From Nocardioides sp. (GTDB taxonomy: Bacteria > Actinomycetota > Actinomycetes > Propionibacteriales > Nocardioidaceae), in assembly GCA_020636915.1 (NCBI GenBank), contig JACJWV010000010.1:62001-126000 (forward strand): a DNA stretch of 64,000 nt, written 5' to 3'. The position numbers and the translations under genes were made by a program. Positions 34,894-43,813 of the stretch are shown here, piece after piece (within the stretch, counting starts at the first letter, position 1; every line of letters begins with the position of its first letter). The notes under the pieces are model-generated. The model was not told the origin of the DNA, did no database searches, and saw nothing but the letters and a program-made list of their open reading frames with translations.

Positions 34894-34921
34894 GGGGGTG
34901 TGACTCCTCGGAGAAGGCGGG

Positions 34922-35374
34922 TCAGTTGCGTGCGGGCAGCTCGTCGACCACGGTGACCTCTTCCTCGGTCACCTCGCCGTCGACGATCCTGTACGACCTG
35001 AACTCCACGGGGCCCTCGTTATTCCCTCCACGGGACTCAGCCCAGTGGCGCGTGCTGACCAGCACGTAGTGGGCGTTCGGCTCCATGGCCAGACCGATGT
35101 CGGTGCGGCTCGGGTAGGCCTCGGTGGCCGTGTGCGAGTGGTAGACGACGACCGGCTCCTCGTCGTTCCTGTCCATCTCCTTGTAGAGCTGGAGCAGGTC
35201 CGTGGAGTCGAACTCGTAGAAGGTCGGCGAGCCGGCGGCGTTGACCATCTCGACGAGCCGCTCGGGACGATCGGTCCCCTCCGGTCCGGCGACGACCCCG
35301 CACGCCTCGTCGGGGTGGTCGCGCTTCGCGTGCGCGACGATGGCGTCGTACGTCGCGCGGTCGATGGTCAGCAC
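34922..35374 (-). CDS. mec: Mec-type JAMM/MPN+ metallopeptidase
   Basis: A 150-residue JAB1/MPN/Mov34 zinc peptidase. The JAMM motif is complete: upstream Glu in HPDEACGVVAG, then YHSHTATEAYPSRTD (His-x-His, Ser, Asp). In M. tuberculosis the orthologous Mec releases cysteine from the CysO-cysteine adduct. It heads the mec-cysO-cysM set on the minus strand. Confidence 0.9.
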   Translation of the reverse strand: MLTIDRATYDAIVAHAKRDHPDEACGVVAGPEGTDRPERLVEMVNAAGSPTFYEFDSTDLLQLYKEMDRNDEEPVVVYHSHTATEAYPSRTDIGLAMEPNAHYVLVSTRHWAESRGGNNEGPVEFRSYRIVDGEVTEEEVTVVDELPARN

Positions 35375-35383
35375 GGCTCCAGC

Positions 35384-35881
35384 CTAGGAGGGCCCACGAC
35401 GGAACCGCGCGGCCGTCTCACCTGCGAGGACGTCGTCGATCCGCTCCCGCAGCCAATCCGACATCGGCGGCAGCGCGTCGGCCGGCCACCAGCGCACGTC
35501 GACGTTCTCGTCGTCGTTCACGCGGGCCTCGCCGCTCACCCAGGAGCAGTCGAAGGTCAGGTCGAGGTAGATCCCGAGGTCACCGTTGCCGTGCACCACC
35601 TGGGGGCTGGAGCTCACCGAGGCCAGCCGGTCGACCGAGACCACGACGCCGGTCTCCTCCAGCGCCTCGCGAGCCGCACCGACCGCCGGCTCCTCGCCCG
35701 GGTCGAGGATCCCGGTGACCGGGGCCCACTCGCCGTTGTCGGCGCGGAGTGTGAGCAGGATCTCGGTGCCGCCGGCGCCGTCGGGCGCCTCGCGGCGCAC
35801 TACGGCGGTCACCGCGGGCAGCCACAGCTCGAGCGTGCCGACCAGCGCGCGGAGCTCGGCGACGAACGGCGGGATCGGCAT
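35384..35881 (-). CDS. NUDIX hydrolase
   Basis: A 165-residue protein with a full Nudix box: GILDPGEEPAVGAAREALEE followed by TG, in which the REALEETG part carries the metal-binding Glu. The surrounding fold (AVTAVVRRE, ILLTLRADNGEW) fits nucleoside diphosphate-linked pyrophosphatases. The substrate is not readable. It is 9 bases upstream of mec and probably in the same transcript. Confidence 0.88.
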   Translation of the reverse strand: MPIPPFVAELRALVGTLELWLPAVTAVVRREAPDGAGGTEILLTLRADNGEWAPVTGILDPGEEPAVGAAREALEETGVVVSVDRLASVSSSPQVVHGNGDLGIYLDLTFDCSWVSGEARVNDDENVDVRWWPADALPPMSDWLRERIDDVLAGETAARFRRGPS

Positions 35882-35918
35882 CAGCCGTGCTCCCTCGCAG
35901 GTTCAGCCACGTGCCCGG

Positions 35919-36503
35919 TCACTTGCTCAGCGCTCCCACCAGGGTCTCCTGCAGGTAGCCGACCCACTCGTAGATGTCGTGGGCCTGGGCGCGCGGGTCG
36001 TCGTCGGGCAGCGAGTGCCAGTACGCCTCGTCGCCCTCCTCGACCTCCAACCGGGTCGCGAGGGCCAGGCGCAGGTCGGTGAAGGAGCGCAGCCAGGCCT
36101 CCGCGGTCGCCTCGTCCAGCTCGACGTCGATGACGAGCCCGTCCTCGGTCAGCTCCGGCGGCAGCCCGGCCTCCTCGAGGCCGTCGATGATCGCGATCGC
36201 GGCGGCCGCCTTGCCGTCACGCAGCGTGCCCTCGGTGAACCGCCGGAACTCGGCCGCCGCCTCCTCGTCCTCCGGATAGGCCGTCGGGAACAGCCGGGCG
36301 AGCACCGGGTCCTCCGGCGCCTGGGTCGGGCCGGAGAAGTCGAGCATCGCCTCGAACGGGTCGACGTCGTCGCGCGGCACCGCCGCCTCGTTGCGGAGCA
36401 GCTCGACCAGCTGGCCGGCGAGCGAGCGCAGCAGGTCGGCCTCGAAGCCGGTGAAGTTCGCGATGATCAGCTTGCTCCGCCGGTGCCGGTGGAAGGCACT
36501 CAC
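35919..36503 (-). CDS. DUF2017 family protein
   Basis: A 194-residue DUF2017 protein, found next to clpS in most actinobacteria. Typical parts: LIIANFTGFEADLLRSLAGQ, VIDVELDEATAEAWLRSFTD and DIYEWVGYLQETLV. It is acidic and helical, with no catalytic motif. The conserved clpS neighbourhood suggests a link to ClpCP protein turnover, but no function is established. It starts 22 bases after the clpS stop. Confidence 0.85.
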   Translation of the reverse strand: MSAFHRHRRSKLIIANFTGFEADLLRSLAGQLVELLRNEAAVPRDDVDPFEAMLDFSGPTQAPEDPVLARLFPTAYPEDEEAAAEFRRFTEGTLRDGKAAAAIAIIDGLEEAGLPPELTEDGLVIDVELDEATAEAWLRSFTDLRLALATRLEVEEGDEAYWHSLPDDDPRAQAHDIYEWVGYLQETLVGALSK

Positions 36504-36525
36504 CCTCGGTCACTCACGTGCGAGC

Positions 36526-36816
36526 TCACTCCTGCTTGTCCATGGTCGCCCAGAGGCCGTACTCGTGCATCGCCTGCACGTCGCGCTCCATCTCCTCCCG
36601 GCTGCCCGAGCTCACGACGGACTTGCCGTCCTCGTGCACCTCCAGCATCAGCTTCTCCGCCTTCTTCTTCGAGTAGCCGAAGTACTTCTGGAACACGTAG
36701 GTCACGTAGGACATCAGGTTGACCGGGTCGTTCCACACGATCGTCACCCACGGCTTGGCCGTCTGGGTGATCTCGTCGGGCGTGGTGGTGGGCTCCACCT
36801 CGACGGGCGCGGTCAC
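36526..36816 (-). CDS. clpS: ATP-dependent Clp protease adaptor ClpS
   Basis: A 96-residue N-degron adaptor that delivers substrates to ClpC/ClpP. WVTIVWNDPVNLMSYVTYV carries the Asn-Asp pair that holds the substrate N-terminus; GYSKKKAEKLMLEVH and a final helix pair complete the domain. I start at GTG 36816, which fits the family length; the longer frame would run into the divergent pncB gene. The divergent gap is only 39 bases. Confidence 0.92.
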   Translation of the reverse strand: MTAPVEVEPTTTPDEITQTAKPWVTIVWNDPVNLMSYVTYVFQKYFGYSKKKAEKLMLEVHEDGKSVVSSGSREEMERDVQAMHEYGLWATMDKQE

Positions 36817-36855
36817 AGGCCCATGGTGGCACAGCGGTGTGGGCACACTGGGCAC

Positions 36856-38139
36856 GTGCCTGCCTCGACAGCCCTCCTCACGGACCACTACGAGCTCACC
36901 ATGCTCCAGGCCGCGCTCCGCTCCGGGACGGCCCATCGCCGCTCGGTGTTCGAGCTCTTCCCGCGGCGCCTTCCCGAGGGCCGGCGGTACGGCGTCGTGG
37001 CCGGTGTCGGTCGCGCCCTCGACGCGCTCGAGGCGTTCCGCTTCGACGACCCGACCCTCACCGCGCTGGAGGGCGTCGTCGACGACGCGACGCGGGAGTG
37101 GCTGTCGACGTACCGCTTCGGCGGCGACGTGTGGGGCTACGCCGAGGGTGAGGCGTACCTGCCCTACTCACCGCTGCTCGTGGTCGAGGCCACGTTCGCG
37201 GAGGCCGTCTTGCTGGAGACCCTGCTGCTCTCGATCTACAACCACGACTCCGCGATCGCGTCGGCCGCGTCCCGGATGACCCTGGTCGCCGGCGATCGGC
37301 CGTGCATCGAGATGGGCTCCCGGCGGACGCACGAGGAGGCGGCGGTCGCGGCCGCGCGGGCGGCGTACGTCGCCGGCTTCGCCACGAGCTCCAACCTCGC
37401 CGCGGGGCAGCGGTACGGCGTCCCGACGGCCGGCACCAGCGCGCACTCCTTCACGCTGCTGCACGACAGCGAGGCGGACGCGTTCCGAGCCCAGGTCACC
37501 TCCCTCGGGACCGGCACGACGCTGCTGGTCGACACCTACGACGTGGCGGAGGCCGTGCGGACCGGCATCGAGGTCGCCGGCACCTCGCTGGGCGCGGTCC
37601 GGCTCGACTCGGGCGACCTCGCTGTGCAGGCGGTCGAGGTGCGCGCGCAGCTGGACTCGCTGGGGGCGACCTCGACGCGGATCATCGTGACCAGCGACCT
37701 CGACGAGTTCGCGATCGCCGCGCTGGCGGCGGCCCCGGTGGACGGGTACGGCGTCGGCACCCAGCTGGTGACCGGCAGCGGCCACCCCACCTGCGGGTTC
37801 GTCTACAAGCTCGTCGCGCGCGAGGGCGCTGCGGGCGAGATGGAGTCGGTGGCCAAGCGCAGCGTCGACAAGGCCTCGGTCGGCGGGCGCAAGTACGCGC
37901 TGCGTCGTCGCTCCGCGGACGGCGTCGCCGAGGCCGAGGTGATCGGGATCGGCGACCCGCCGGTCGACGACGGGGACGATCGTCCGCTGCTCGTGCCGCT
38001 CGTGTCCGGCGGCGAGGTCGTCGGGCGCGAGTCCCTCGACCGGGCCCGGTCGCGGCACCTCGCCGCGCGGGCGGAGCTGCCGGTCGCCATCCAGCAGATG
38101 TCGCGGGGCGAGCCGGTCATCCCCACGCTCCACGTGTGA
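36856..38139 (+). CDS. pncB: Nicotinate phosphoribosyltransferase
   Basis: A 427-residue enzyme of NAD salvage: nicotinate + PRPP + ATP to nicotinate mononucleotide. LLTDHYELTMLQAAL and RRSVFELFPRRLPEGRRYGV are the N-terminal signatures; IEMGSRRTHEEAAVAAARAA contains the phosphoribosyl-site Arg and His; VRLDSGDLA and YGVGTQLVTG follow. The GTG at 36856 begins the conserved part. It is directly followed by the nicotinamidase gene, so the pair converts nicotinamide to NAMN. Confidence 0.92.
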   Translation: MPASTALLTDHYELTMLQAALRSGTAHRRSVFELFPRRLPEGRRYGVVAGVGRALDALEAFRFDDPTLTALEGVVDDATREWLSTYRFGGDVWGYAEGEAYLPYSPLLVVEATFAEAVLLETLLLSIYNHDSAIASAASRMTLVAGDRPCIEMGSRRTHEEAAVAAARAAYVAGFATSSNLAAGQRYGVPTAGTSAHSFTLLHDSEADAFRAQVTSLGTGTTLLVDTYDVAEAVRTGIEVAGTSLGAVRLDSGDLAVQAVEVRAQLDSLGATSTRIIVTSDLDEFAIAALAAAPVDGYGVGTQLVTGSGHPTCGFVYKLVAREGAAGEMESVAKRSVDKASVGGRKYALRRRSADGVAEAEVIGIGDPPVDDGDDRPLLVPLVSGGEVVGRESLDRARSRHLAARAELPVAIQQMSRGEPVIPTLHV

Positions 38140-38160
38140 GCCGCCCGCTACTGTCGCGGC

Positions 38161-38736
38161 ATGACGCGCGCGTTGATCGTGACCGACGTGCAGAACGACT
38201 TCTGCGAGGGCGGCTCGCTGCCGGTCGTCGGCGGTGCCCGGGTGGCCGCGGACATCGGTGCGCTGCTGCGGTCCTGGGTGGCGCGGGGACCCGACGCGCC
38301 GGCGTACTCCCACGTGGTGGCGACCAAGGACCACCACGTCGCCCCGGGGGACCACTGGTCGCCCGAGCCGGACTTCCTGGACTCGTGGCCGGTGCACTGC
38401 GAGGTCGGTACGGCAGGCGAGGCGTTCCACCCCGACCTCGATCCCCGGCCCTTCGACGCGATCTTCCTCAAGGGCCAGCACGCGGCGGCGTACTCCGGCT
38501 TCGAGGGGCGCTCGGTCGACGGCGCGCCGCTCGCCGACTGGCTGCGCGCCCGGGAGGTCACCGAGGTGGACGTGTGCGGCATCGCGACCGACCACTGCGT
38601 CCGGGCCACGGCGCTGGACGCGGTCGCGGCCGGCTTCCCGACCCGGCTGCTGGCCGGGTTGTGCGCAGGGGTGGCGCCGGAGACCACCCGGGCCGCGCTC
38701 GAGGCCATGCTCGCGGCAGGGGTGACCGTTGCCTGA
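38161..38736 (+). CDS. pncA: Nicotinamidase
   Basis: A 191-residue isochorismatase-fold amidase. The catalytic triad is readable as Asp9 (LIVTDVQNDF), Lys104 (IFLKGQHAAAYSGFEG) and Cys146 (GIATDHCVRAT); the metal site is ATKDHHVAPGDHW. It converts nicotinamide to nicotinate for the neighbouring PncB, 21 bases upstream. The 3' end overlaps the next gene by 8 bases. Family members also activate pyrazinamide. Confidence 0.93.
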   Translation: MTRALIVTDVQNDFCEGGSLPVVGGARVAADIGALLRSWVARGPDAPAYSHVVATKDHHVAPGDHWSPEPDFLDSWPVHCEVGTAGEAFHPDLDPRPFDAIFLKGQHAAAYSGFEGRSVDGAPLADWLRAREVTEVDVCGIATDHCVRATALDAVAAGFPTRLLAGLCAGVAPETTRAALEAMLAAGVTVA

Positions 38737-39499
38737 CCTGCTCTCGTCGGAGGCCGACGGCGTCCTGACCCTCACCTTCAACCGGCCCGCGTCGTTCAAC
38801 GCGATGACCGACGAGATGTCGGACGGGTTCGCCTCGGCGATGGAGTCGTGTGCCGGTCGCGACGACGTCCGCGTGGTCGTGGTCACCGGCGCAGGCGACG
38901 CCTTCAACGCAGGCGCCGACATCTCCGGCGCGGACGCGCACGAGCGCTTCGACGTCCGCGCGCTCGACCGCGCCAACCGGATGGTGCGGGCGGTCGTCTC
39001 CTGCCCGGTGCCGGTCGTCGCCGCGGTCAACGGGATCGCAGCGGGCGTGGGCTGCTCGATCGCACTGGCCGCAGACCTGACGGTCGCGTCGTCGTCCGCG
39101 TCGTTCCTGCTGGCCTTCGCCCGCGTGGGGCTGATGCCCGACGGCGGCGCCACCGCGCTCGTGGCCGCATCGGTCGGGCGCGCCCGCGCCATGCGGATGG
39201 CCCTGCTCGCCGAGCCGCTCTCGGCCGCCGACGCGCTCGCGGCGGGGCTCGTCGCCGACGTCGTCGAGCCCGACTCCTTCGACGCCTCGGTCGAGCGCCT
39301 CGCCCGGCGCCTCGCGTCCGGCCCGCCACTGGCCTTCGCGGCCACGAAGAAGGCGATCAACGCCGCGACGCTGCTTCCCCTCGAGGACGCCCTCGAGCGC
39401 GAGCGCACCGGCCAGACCGTCCTGCTCCGCACCGCCGACGTCGCCGAGGGCATGCGCGCCTTCTCCGAGCGCCGCCGGCCCGTCTTCCGCGGCGAGTGA
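38729..39499 (+). CDS. Enoyl-CoA hydratase/isomerase family protein
   Basis: A 256-residue crotonase-fold protein: TLTFNRPASFNAMTDEM, DAFNAGADISG (oxyanion loop), VVAAVNGIAAGVGCSIALAA, then GLMPDGGATALV. One catalytic Glu of true hydratases is replaced by Asp in LMPDGG, as in many isomerase/paaG-like members, so the exact reaction is open. TTG at 38729 is the only start that keeps the N-terminal strand; it overlaps the pncA end and may be translationally coupled. Confidence 0.8.
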   Translation: MPDLLSSEADGVLTLTFNRPASFNAMTDEMSDGFASAMESCAGRDDVRVVVVTGAGDAFNAGADISGADAHERFDVRALDRANRMVRAVVSCPVPVVAAVNGIAAGVGCSIALAADLTVASSSASFLLAFARVGLMPDGGATALVAASVGRARAMRMALLAEPLSAADALAAGLVADVVEPDSFDASVERLARRLASGPPLAFAATKKAINAATLLPLEDALERERTGQTVLLRTADVAEGMRAFSERRRPVFRGE

Positions 39500-39502
39500 A
39501 CG

Positions 39503-39616
39503 GTCGAATCGAGACTTCCGCGCGTTGAGTCGAGAGTTCCGCGCGTTGAGTCGAGAGTTCTGGCGAGCCAGCCCGCCCGAAACTCTCGATTCAACCGACG
39601 GAAGTCTCGATTCGAC
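39503..39616. repeat. Nested palindromic element between convergent genes
   Basis: GTCGAATCGAGACTTCCG (39503-39520) and its exact reverse complement (39599-39616) enclose a second, imperfect pair. GTTGAGTCGAGAGTTC occurs twice in tandem (39524 and 39545) and is mirrored by GAAACTCTCGATTCAAC (39579-39595). The tandem units also share CGCGCGTTGAGTCGAGAGTT. The whole can fold into one long hairpin, or into alternative ones using either copy. It may act as a bidirectional terminator for the two convergent genes, or be a non-autonomous repeat. It is unrelated in sequence to the 82-base repeat family. Confidence 0.8.
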
Positions 39617-39630
39617 GTTGCCGAGGTCCC

Positions 39631-41496
39631 TCAGCTGGTGATCGTCACCGGCTGGTCGCCGGAGACCAGCTGCCAGTCGACCGAGGCGAACTGGGCGGGG
39701 TCGATGGTGCCGTGGGCGGTGACCCAGTCGATGAGCAGCTGGCGGATCTCGTTCTGGCGGTTGTAGACGACCGGGGCGGTGGAGACGGCCGGGAAGCCGC
39801 CGCCGCCGGACTGGCGGTAGTTGTTGACCGCCATCACGAACTGCTGTCCGTCCGTGACCGGCGCGCCGTCGTACGCGAGGTTCTTGATCCGGGACCCCGG
39901 GTCGGCCGCGATGTCGATGTCGTAGGTCAGCGGCGCGTCGAGTCCGGCGACGGAGTCGAAGTTGTAGTCCGGGGTGCCGTTGGGAGCGGTCGGCGTCACC
40001 GCGTTCGTCACCTGCGCCATCGTGAACGGGCCGGTGCCCGACACCTTCTTGAAGTAGCGCGCCGAGTACTCCAGGTAGGCCCGCACGTCCGCGCCCGACA
40101 CCTGCACGCCGAGCAGCGTGTTGTCGTAGATGTAGAGGCCCGCGACGTCGCGGACCGTCACCTGCCCGGACGGGAACGACGCCTGGCGGTTGAACGGCGC
40201 CGCGATCGAGAGCACCGGCAGCGTCGCCGCCTCGCCGGAGAGGCCGGCCTTGACGGCGTCGGCCTGGACGTAGTTGACGAAGTCGATGATCGGGACGTCC
40301 TCGACGACCGCCCGGGCCGCCGACATCGCCTCGGTCGAGGTGCCGACCGGCGAGTTCACGTAGTCGACGACCGTGTCGTGCTGCTCCTGCACCGCCGCGG
40401 CGACCTTCGGGTCGGGGTCGACGGTGTTGGAGTTGAGCACCTGCGACCCGGAGCCGACCAGCACCCACTTCAGGTCGCCGTGCCGGGTCCACATCGCCTG
40501 GACGACCAGGTCCATCAGCGCGACGCGCATGCCCCAGTAGGCGGGCTCGCAGAGCAGCACCTGCTGGCCGGTGCGCTTGTTGCGGACGAACATCTGGGGG
40601 ACCTCGAGGTGCGCGTGGCCGACCAGGATCGCGTCGACGTGCGGCACCTGCTCGGCCACGAGGGACGAGGCGTTCTCCGGGTAGGGCAGCGCGTCGCCGT
40701 ACGACGAGGAGGTGTTGGGTCCGGAATGGGCCGAGACGATGATGAGGTCGCAGCCCTTCTTCTTCATCTCCGGCACGAACTTCTTGGCCTGCTCGACGAG
40801 CCCGGGGAACTCCATCCTCCCCTCGACGTTGGCCTTGTCCCAGATCGCGATGCCCGGGTTGGTCAGGCCGAGCACGCCGACCTTGAGCCGGCGACCGTGG
40901 GCGACCGGGAACGTGCGGATGATGTAGGGCTTGAACGCCGGGCGCTTGGTCGCCGGGTCGACGGCGTTCGCCCCGAGGAGCGGGAAGTCGAGCTGGTCCT
41001 CGAAGGTGCGCAGGATCGGGATGCCGTAGTTGAACTCGTGGTTGCCGAGCGCCGCGGCGTCGTACCCGACCAGGTTCATCGCGCGCGCCATCGGGTGCAC
41101 GGTGTCGCGGTCGATCGGGTCGATCTTCGCGTAGTAGTAGGCCAGCGGCGTGCCCTGGATGGTGTCCCCGGCGTCGAGGGTCAGGATCGGCTCGCCCTTG
41201 CGCTCCTTGCGCATCGCCTTGATCAGCGTGGCGGCGCGGGCGAGCCCGATGGCGTCGGACACGGGCTTGGTGCCCGAATGGTTGTCGAACTCCTGGTTCT
41301 TGTAGTAGTCCCAGTTGTAGACGTTGCCGTGCAGGTCGGTGGTGCCCAGCACGGTCAGGCGCACCCGGTTGCCCGGGCGGCGGGGGTCGAACTCCACACC
41401 GTAGGACGGCGTGGTGAAACCGGCGGCCGCGAGCGCGGCCCCTCCGGTGAGACCTCCGGCGATGACAGCACGGCGCGACGGCATGGCGTGGGACAC
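39631..41496 (-). CDS. Tat-exported bifunctional metallophosphatase/5'-nucleotidase
   Basis: A 621-residue UshA-like enzyme. The twin-arginine signal is PSRRAVIAGGLTGGAALAAA. The metallophosphoesterase domain has GTTDLHGN, DAGDTIQGTP, LGNHEFNYG, VSAHSG and GHAHLE. The C-terminal 5'-nucleotidase domain has FNRQASFPSG and NNYRQSGGGGFPA. It degrades extracellular nucleotides and releases phosphate. The GTG at 41496 has GGGAGGA six bases upstream; the ATG at 41484 is the fallback. Confidence 0.9.
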   Translation of the reverse strand: MSHAMPSRRAVIAGGLTGGAALAAAGFTTPSYGVEFDPRRPGNRVRLTVLGTTDLHGNVYNWDYYKNQEFDNHSGTKPVSDAIGLARAATLIKAMRKERKGEPILTLDAGDTIQGTPLAYYYAKIDPIDRDTVHPMARAMNLVGYDAAALGNHEFNYGIPILRTFEDQLDFPLLGANAVDPATKRPAFKPYIIRTFPVAHGRRLKVGVLGLTNPGIAIWDKANVEGRMEFPGLVEQAKKFVPEMKKKGCDLIIVSAHSGPNTSSSYGDALPYPENASSLVAEQVPHVDAILVGHAHLEVPQMFVRNKRTGQQVLLCEPAYWGMRVALMDLVVQAMWTRHGDLKWVLVGSGSQVLNSNTVDPDPKVAAAVQEQHDTVVDYVNSPVGTSTEAMSAARAVVEDVPIIDFVNYVQADAVKAGLSGEAATLPVLSIAAPFNRQASFPSGQVTVRDVAGLYIYDNTLLGVQVSGADVRAYLEYSARYFKKVSGTGPFTMAQVTNAVTPTAPNGTPDYNFDSVAGLDAPLTYDIDIAADPGSRIKNLAYDGAPVTDGQQFVMAVNNYRQSGGGGFPAVSTAPVVYNRQNEIRQLLIDWVTAHGTIDPAQFASVDWQLVSGDQPVTITS

Positions 41497-41560
41497 GGCG
41501 GTTCCTCCCGAGAACGGACGACGAGGAGGCTGTTCTACCACCTCCGGGGCCGTCGGTGGC

Positions 41561-42103
41561 TCACCCCGCGGCCCACCGCCTCGCCAGCTCCTCGATGACG
41601 GTCAGGTTGCGGTTGGTCGCCACGCCGAGGTGCTTCTCGATCGCGGCGTTCGTCAGCTTCGCCTCGTGGTAGTTCGCGCCCAGCAGCAGGTGCACGGCCC
41701 GGCCGCCGACCCTCGCCACCTCCCCCGCCGACCCGGCTGCCTCGACGGCCGCGATCTGCTCGGCGGTCGGCTCCTCCTTGAGCAGCGAGACGTAGTGTCG
41801 CCCGTCGTGGCCGTCGGCGAAGCGCTCGGCGTCGGCGGCGACGTCGCGCAGCTCCTGCTGGCTGAGCACGATGGTCGGTACGTCGAAGCCCCGGTCGGCC
41901 GCGAAGGCCGCCTCGAGCGCGGCCTCGATCCGCGCGCGCGACCGCATCGTCGTGTCGAAGCGGATGTTGCCGGTGTTGATGTACGTCTCGACGTCGCGGA
42001 ACCCCGCGCCCTCGGCGGCCGCCACGATCGCGTCCTTCGGGAACTTCCGCGTCGCGCCGAGGTTGATCGCCCGCAGGAACCCGATGTACGTGGCCACGGC
42101 CAC
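41561..42103 (-). CDS. DUF1697 family protein
   Basis: A 180-residue DUF1697 protein: YIGFLRAINLGATRKFPKD, VETYINTGNIRF, then ANYHEAKLTNAAIEKHLGV near the C-terminus. The family is widespread and uncharacterised; its fold is thought to contain two ferredoxin-like repeats. It is a single gene, divergent from the MarR-MFS pair. The GTG start at 42103 gives the standard length. Confidence 0.85.
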   Translation of the reverse strand: MAVATYIGFLRAINLGATRKFPKDAIVAAAEGAGFRDVETYINTGNIRFDTTMRSRARIEAALEAAFAADRGFDVPTIVLSQQELRDVAADAERFADGHDGRHYVSLLKEEPTAEQIAAVEAAGSAGEVARVGGRAVHLLLGANYHEAKLTNAAIEKHLGVATNRNLTVIEELARRWAAG

Positions 42104-42146
42104 ATCCTGCCTCAGTCACCCGGCCTGGGAATTACATAGGTTTCCG

Positions 42147-42593
42147 ATGCATTATGTCTCTCGTGATGTCCTCGTGACGACCGAAGAGCTCGGCAGCGAC
42201 CTGGTGATGCACGCCGCACGGCTGGTCCGTGCGGTGCGCCGTGACCTCGAGCTGCCCGCCGGCACCCGGCTGCTCTCGCTCCTCGACGAGCACGGCCCGC
42301 TCGGGATCACCCAGCTCGCCGAGCTCGACCGCTCCTCGCAGCCGACCATGTCGGGCGCCGTCGCCCAGCTCGTCGAGCAGGGCTGGGTCACCAAGGCGCC
42401 CGACCCGGCCGATGCCCGGGCCTCGCGGGTCACGCTCACCGTCAGCGGCCGCGCCGAGCTGGTGCGCATCCGCGGACGGATCGGCGAGCACGTCGCTGCG
42501 CTCGTCGCCGACCACACCCACCTCACCACCGAGGACCTCGCCACCGCGGTCGCCGTGCTGCACGCGGTCCTGGAAGAGAAAGGCACTTCGTGA
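42147..42593 (+). CDS. MarR family transcriptional regulator
   Basis: A winged-helix regulator of about 148 residues (or 139 from the GTG at 42174). LLSLLDEHGPLGITQLAELD and SSQPTMSGAVAQLVEQGW form the HTH; DPADARASRVTLTVSGRAEL is the wing. The start is ambiguous: neither has a ribosome site, and TACATA and TAGGTT lie just before 42147. It overlaps the MFS gene by four bases, so it probably controls that efflux pump. The start region holds ACATA...TATGT and ATGCAT dyads. Confidence 0.88.
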   Translation: MHYVSRDVLVTTEELGSDLVMHAARLVRAVRRDLELPAGTRLLSLLDEHGPLGITQLAELDRSSQPTMSGAVAQLVEQGWVTKAPDPADARASRVTLTVSGRAELVRIRGRIGEHVAALVADHTHLTTEDLATAVAVLHAVLEEKGTS

Positions 42594-43813
42594 GCTCGTT
42601 CCTCAAGCAGCCTCGGGCAGTCTGGGCCGTCGCCTTCGCGTGCGTCATCGCGTTCATGGGCATCGGTCTCGTGGATCCGATCCTCAAGGAGATCGCCGTC
42701 AAGCTCGACGCGACCCCGAGCCAGGTCTCGCTGCTGTTCACCAGCTACATGGCCATCATGGGCATCTCGATGCTCGTCACCGGGGTCGTCTCGAGCCGGA
42801 TCGGCCCCAAGCGCACGCTGCTGGCCGGCCTGGTGCTCATCATCGTCTTCGCCGGTCTGGCCGGCCTGTCCGGCAGCGTCGGCGCCGTCATCGGCTTCCG
42901 CGCCGGCTGGGGCCTGGGCAACGCCCTCTTCGTCGCCACCGCGCTGTCGACCATCGTCAGCTCCTCACGGGGCTCGGTGGCGCAGGCGATCATCCTCTTC
43001 GAGGCGGCCCTGGGACTGGGCATCGCGTCGGGTCCGCTCATCGGCGGCCTGCTCGGCGAGCAGTCCTGGCGCGGGCCGTTCTTCGGCGTCTCGGCGCTGA
43101 TGACGATCGCGCTGGTCGCGACCGCGTTGTTCCTCCCGGCGACGCCGCCCCAGGGGCGCCGTACCTCGCTGGCGGACCCGTTCCGCGCCCTGCGCCACCC
43201 GGCGCTGCTGCTGCTCGCGCTGGTCGCGATCTTCTACAACCTGGGCTTCTTCACGCTCCTGGCGGCCGGGCCCTTCGCACTGCCGACCTACGGCATCATG
43301 CAGATCGGCTGGACGTTCTTCGGCTGGGGAGTGCTGCTCGCGCTCACCTCGGTGTGGGTGGCGCCGCTCCTCCAGCGGTGGTTCGGGACGCTGCCGACGC
43401 TCACCGTGGTGCTCGGTCTCTTCGCGCTCGACCTGGCCGCGATGGCGGTCTACGCCGAGCACGAGCCGGTCGTGACCGCCGGCATCGTCGTCGCGGGCGC
43501 CTTCATCGGGATCACCAACACGCTCGTGACCGAGGCCGTGATGGGCGCGGCCCCCGTGGAGCGGCCGGTCGCGTCCGCGGCGTACTCCTTCGTCCGGTTC
43601 ACCGGCGGTGCCCTGGGCCCCTTCGTCGCGCTGAAGCTCGCCGAGCACGTCGGCCTGCACGCGCCGTTCTGGTTCGGCGCCGTCGCCGTCGCGATCGGCG
43701 TCGTGATCGTGGCGCTCGGCACACCGACCATCCGTCGCGCGCTCCACGACGCGATGCCCGCGCACGGCAGCGAGGCCGAGGCCGAGGCGGAGCTGGTGGG
43801 CGACCTGGCCTGA
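42590..43813 (+). CDS. Major facilitator superfamily transporter
   Basis: A 407-residue transporter with about 12 hydrophobic helices. SSRIGPKRTLLAGLVLI fits the loop 2-3 motif, and GLGIASGPLIGGLLGEQSWR fits motif C of drug-H+ antiporters. Length and motifs suggest a drug/metabolite efflux pump of the 12-helix DHA1 class. It is translationally coupled (GTGA) to the MarR gene upstream. The C-terminal tail is acidic. Cargo is not known. Confidence 0.88.
   Translation: MSSFLKQPRAVWAVAFACVIAFMGIGLVDPILKEIAVKLDATPSQVSLLFTSYMAIMGISMLVTGVVSSRIGPKRTLLAGLVLIIVFAGLAGLSGSVGAVIGFRAGWGLGNALFVATALSTIVSSSRGSVAQAIILFEAALGLGIASGPLIGGLLGEQSWRGPFFGVSALMTIALVATALFLPATPPQGRRTSLADPFRALRHPALLLLALVAIFYNLGFFTLLAAGPFALPTYGIMQIGWTFFGWGVLLALTSVWVAPLLQRWFGTLPTLTVVLGLFALDLAAMAVYAEHEPVVTAGIVVAGAFIGITNTLVTEAVMGAAPVERPVASAAYSFVRFTGGALGPFVALKLAEHVGLHAPFWFGAVAVAIGVVIVALGTPTIRRALHDAMPAHGSEAEAEAELVGDLA

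Noticed and set aside
36391..36855. Extended N-terminus for nicotinate phosphoribosyltransferase
   Set aside because: It would overlap clpS and DUF2017 on the other strand and has no conserved residues before GTG 36856.
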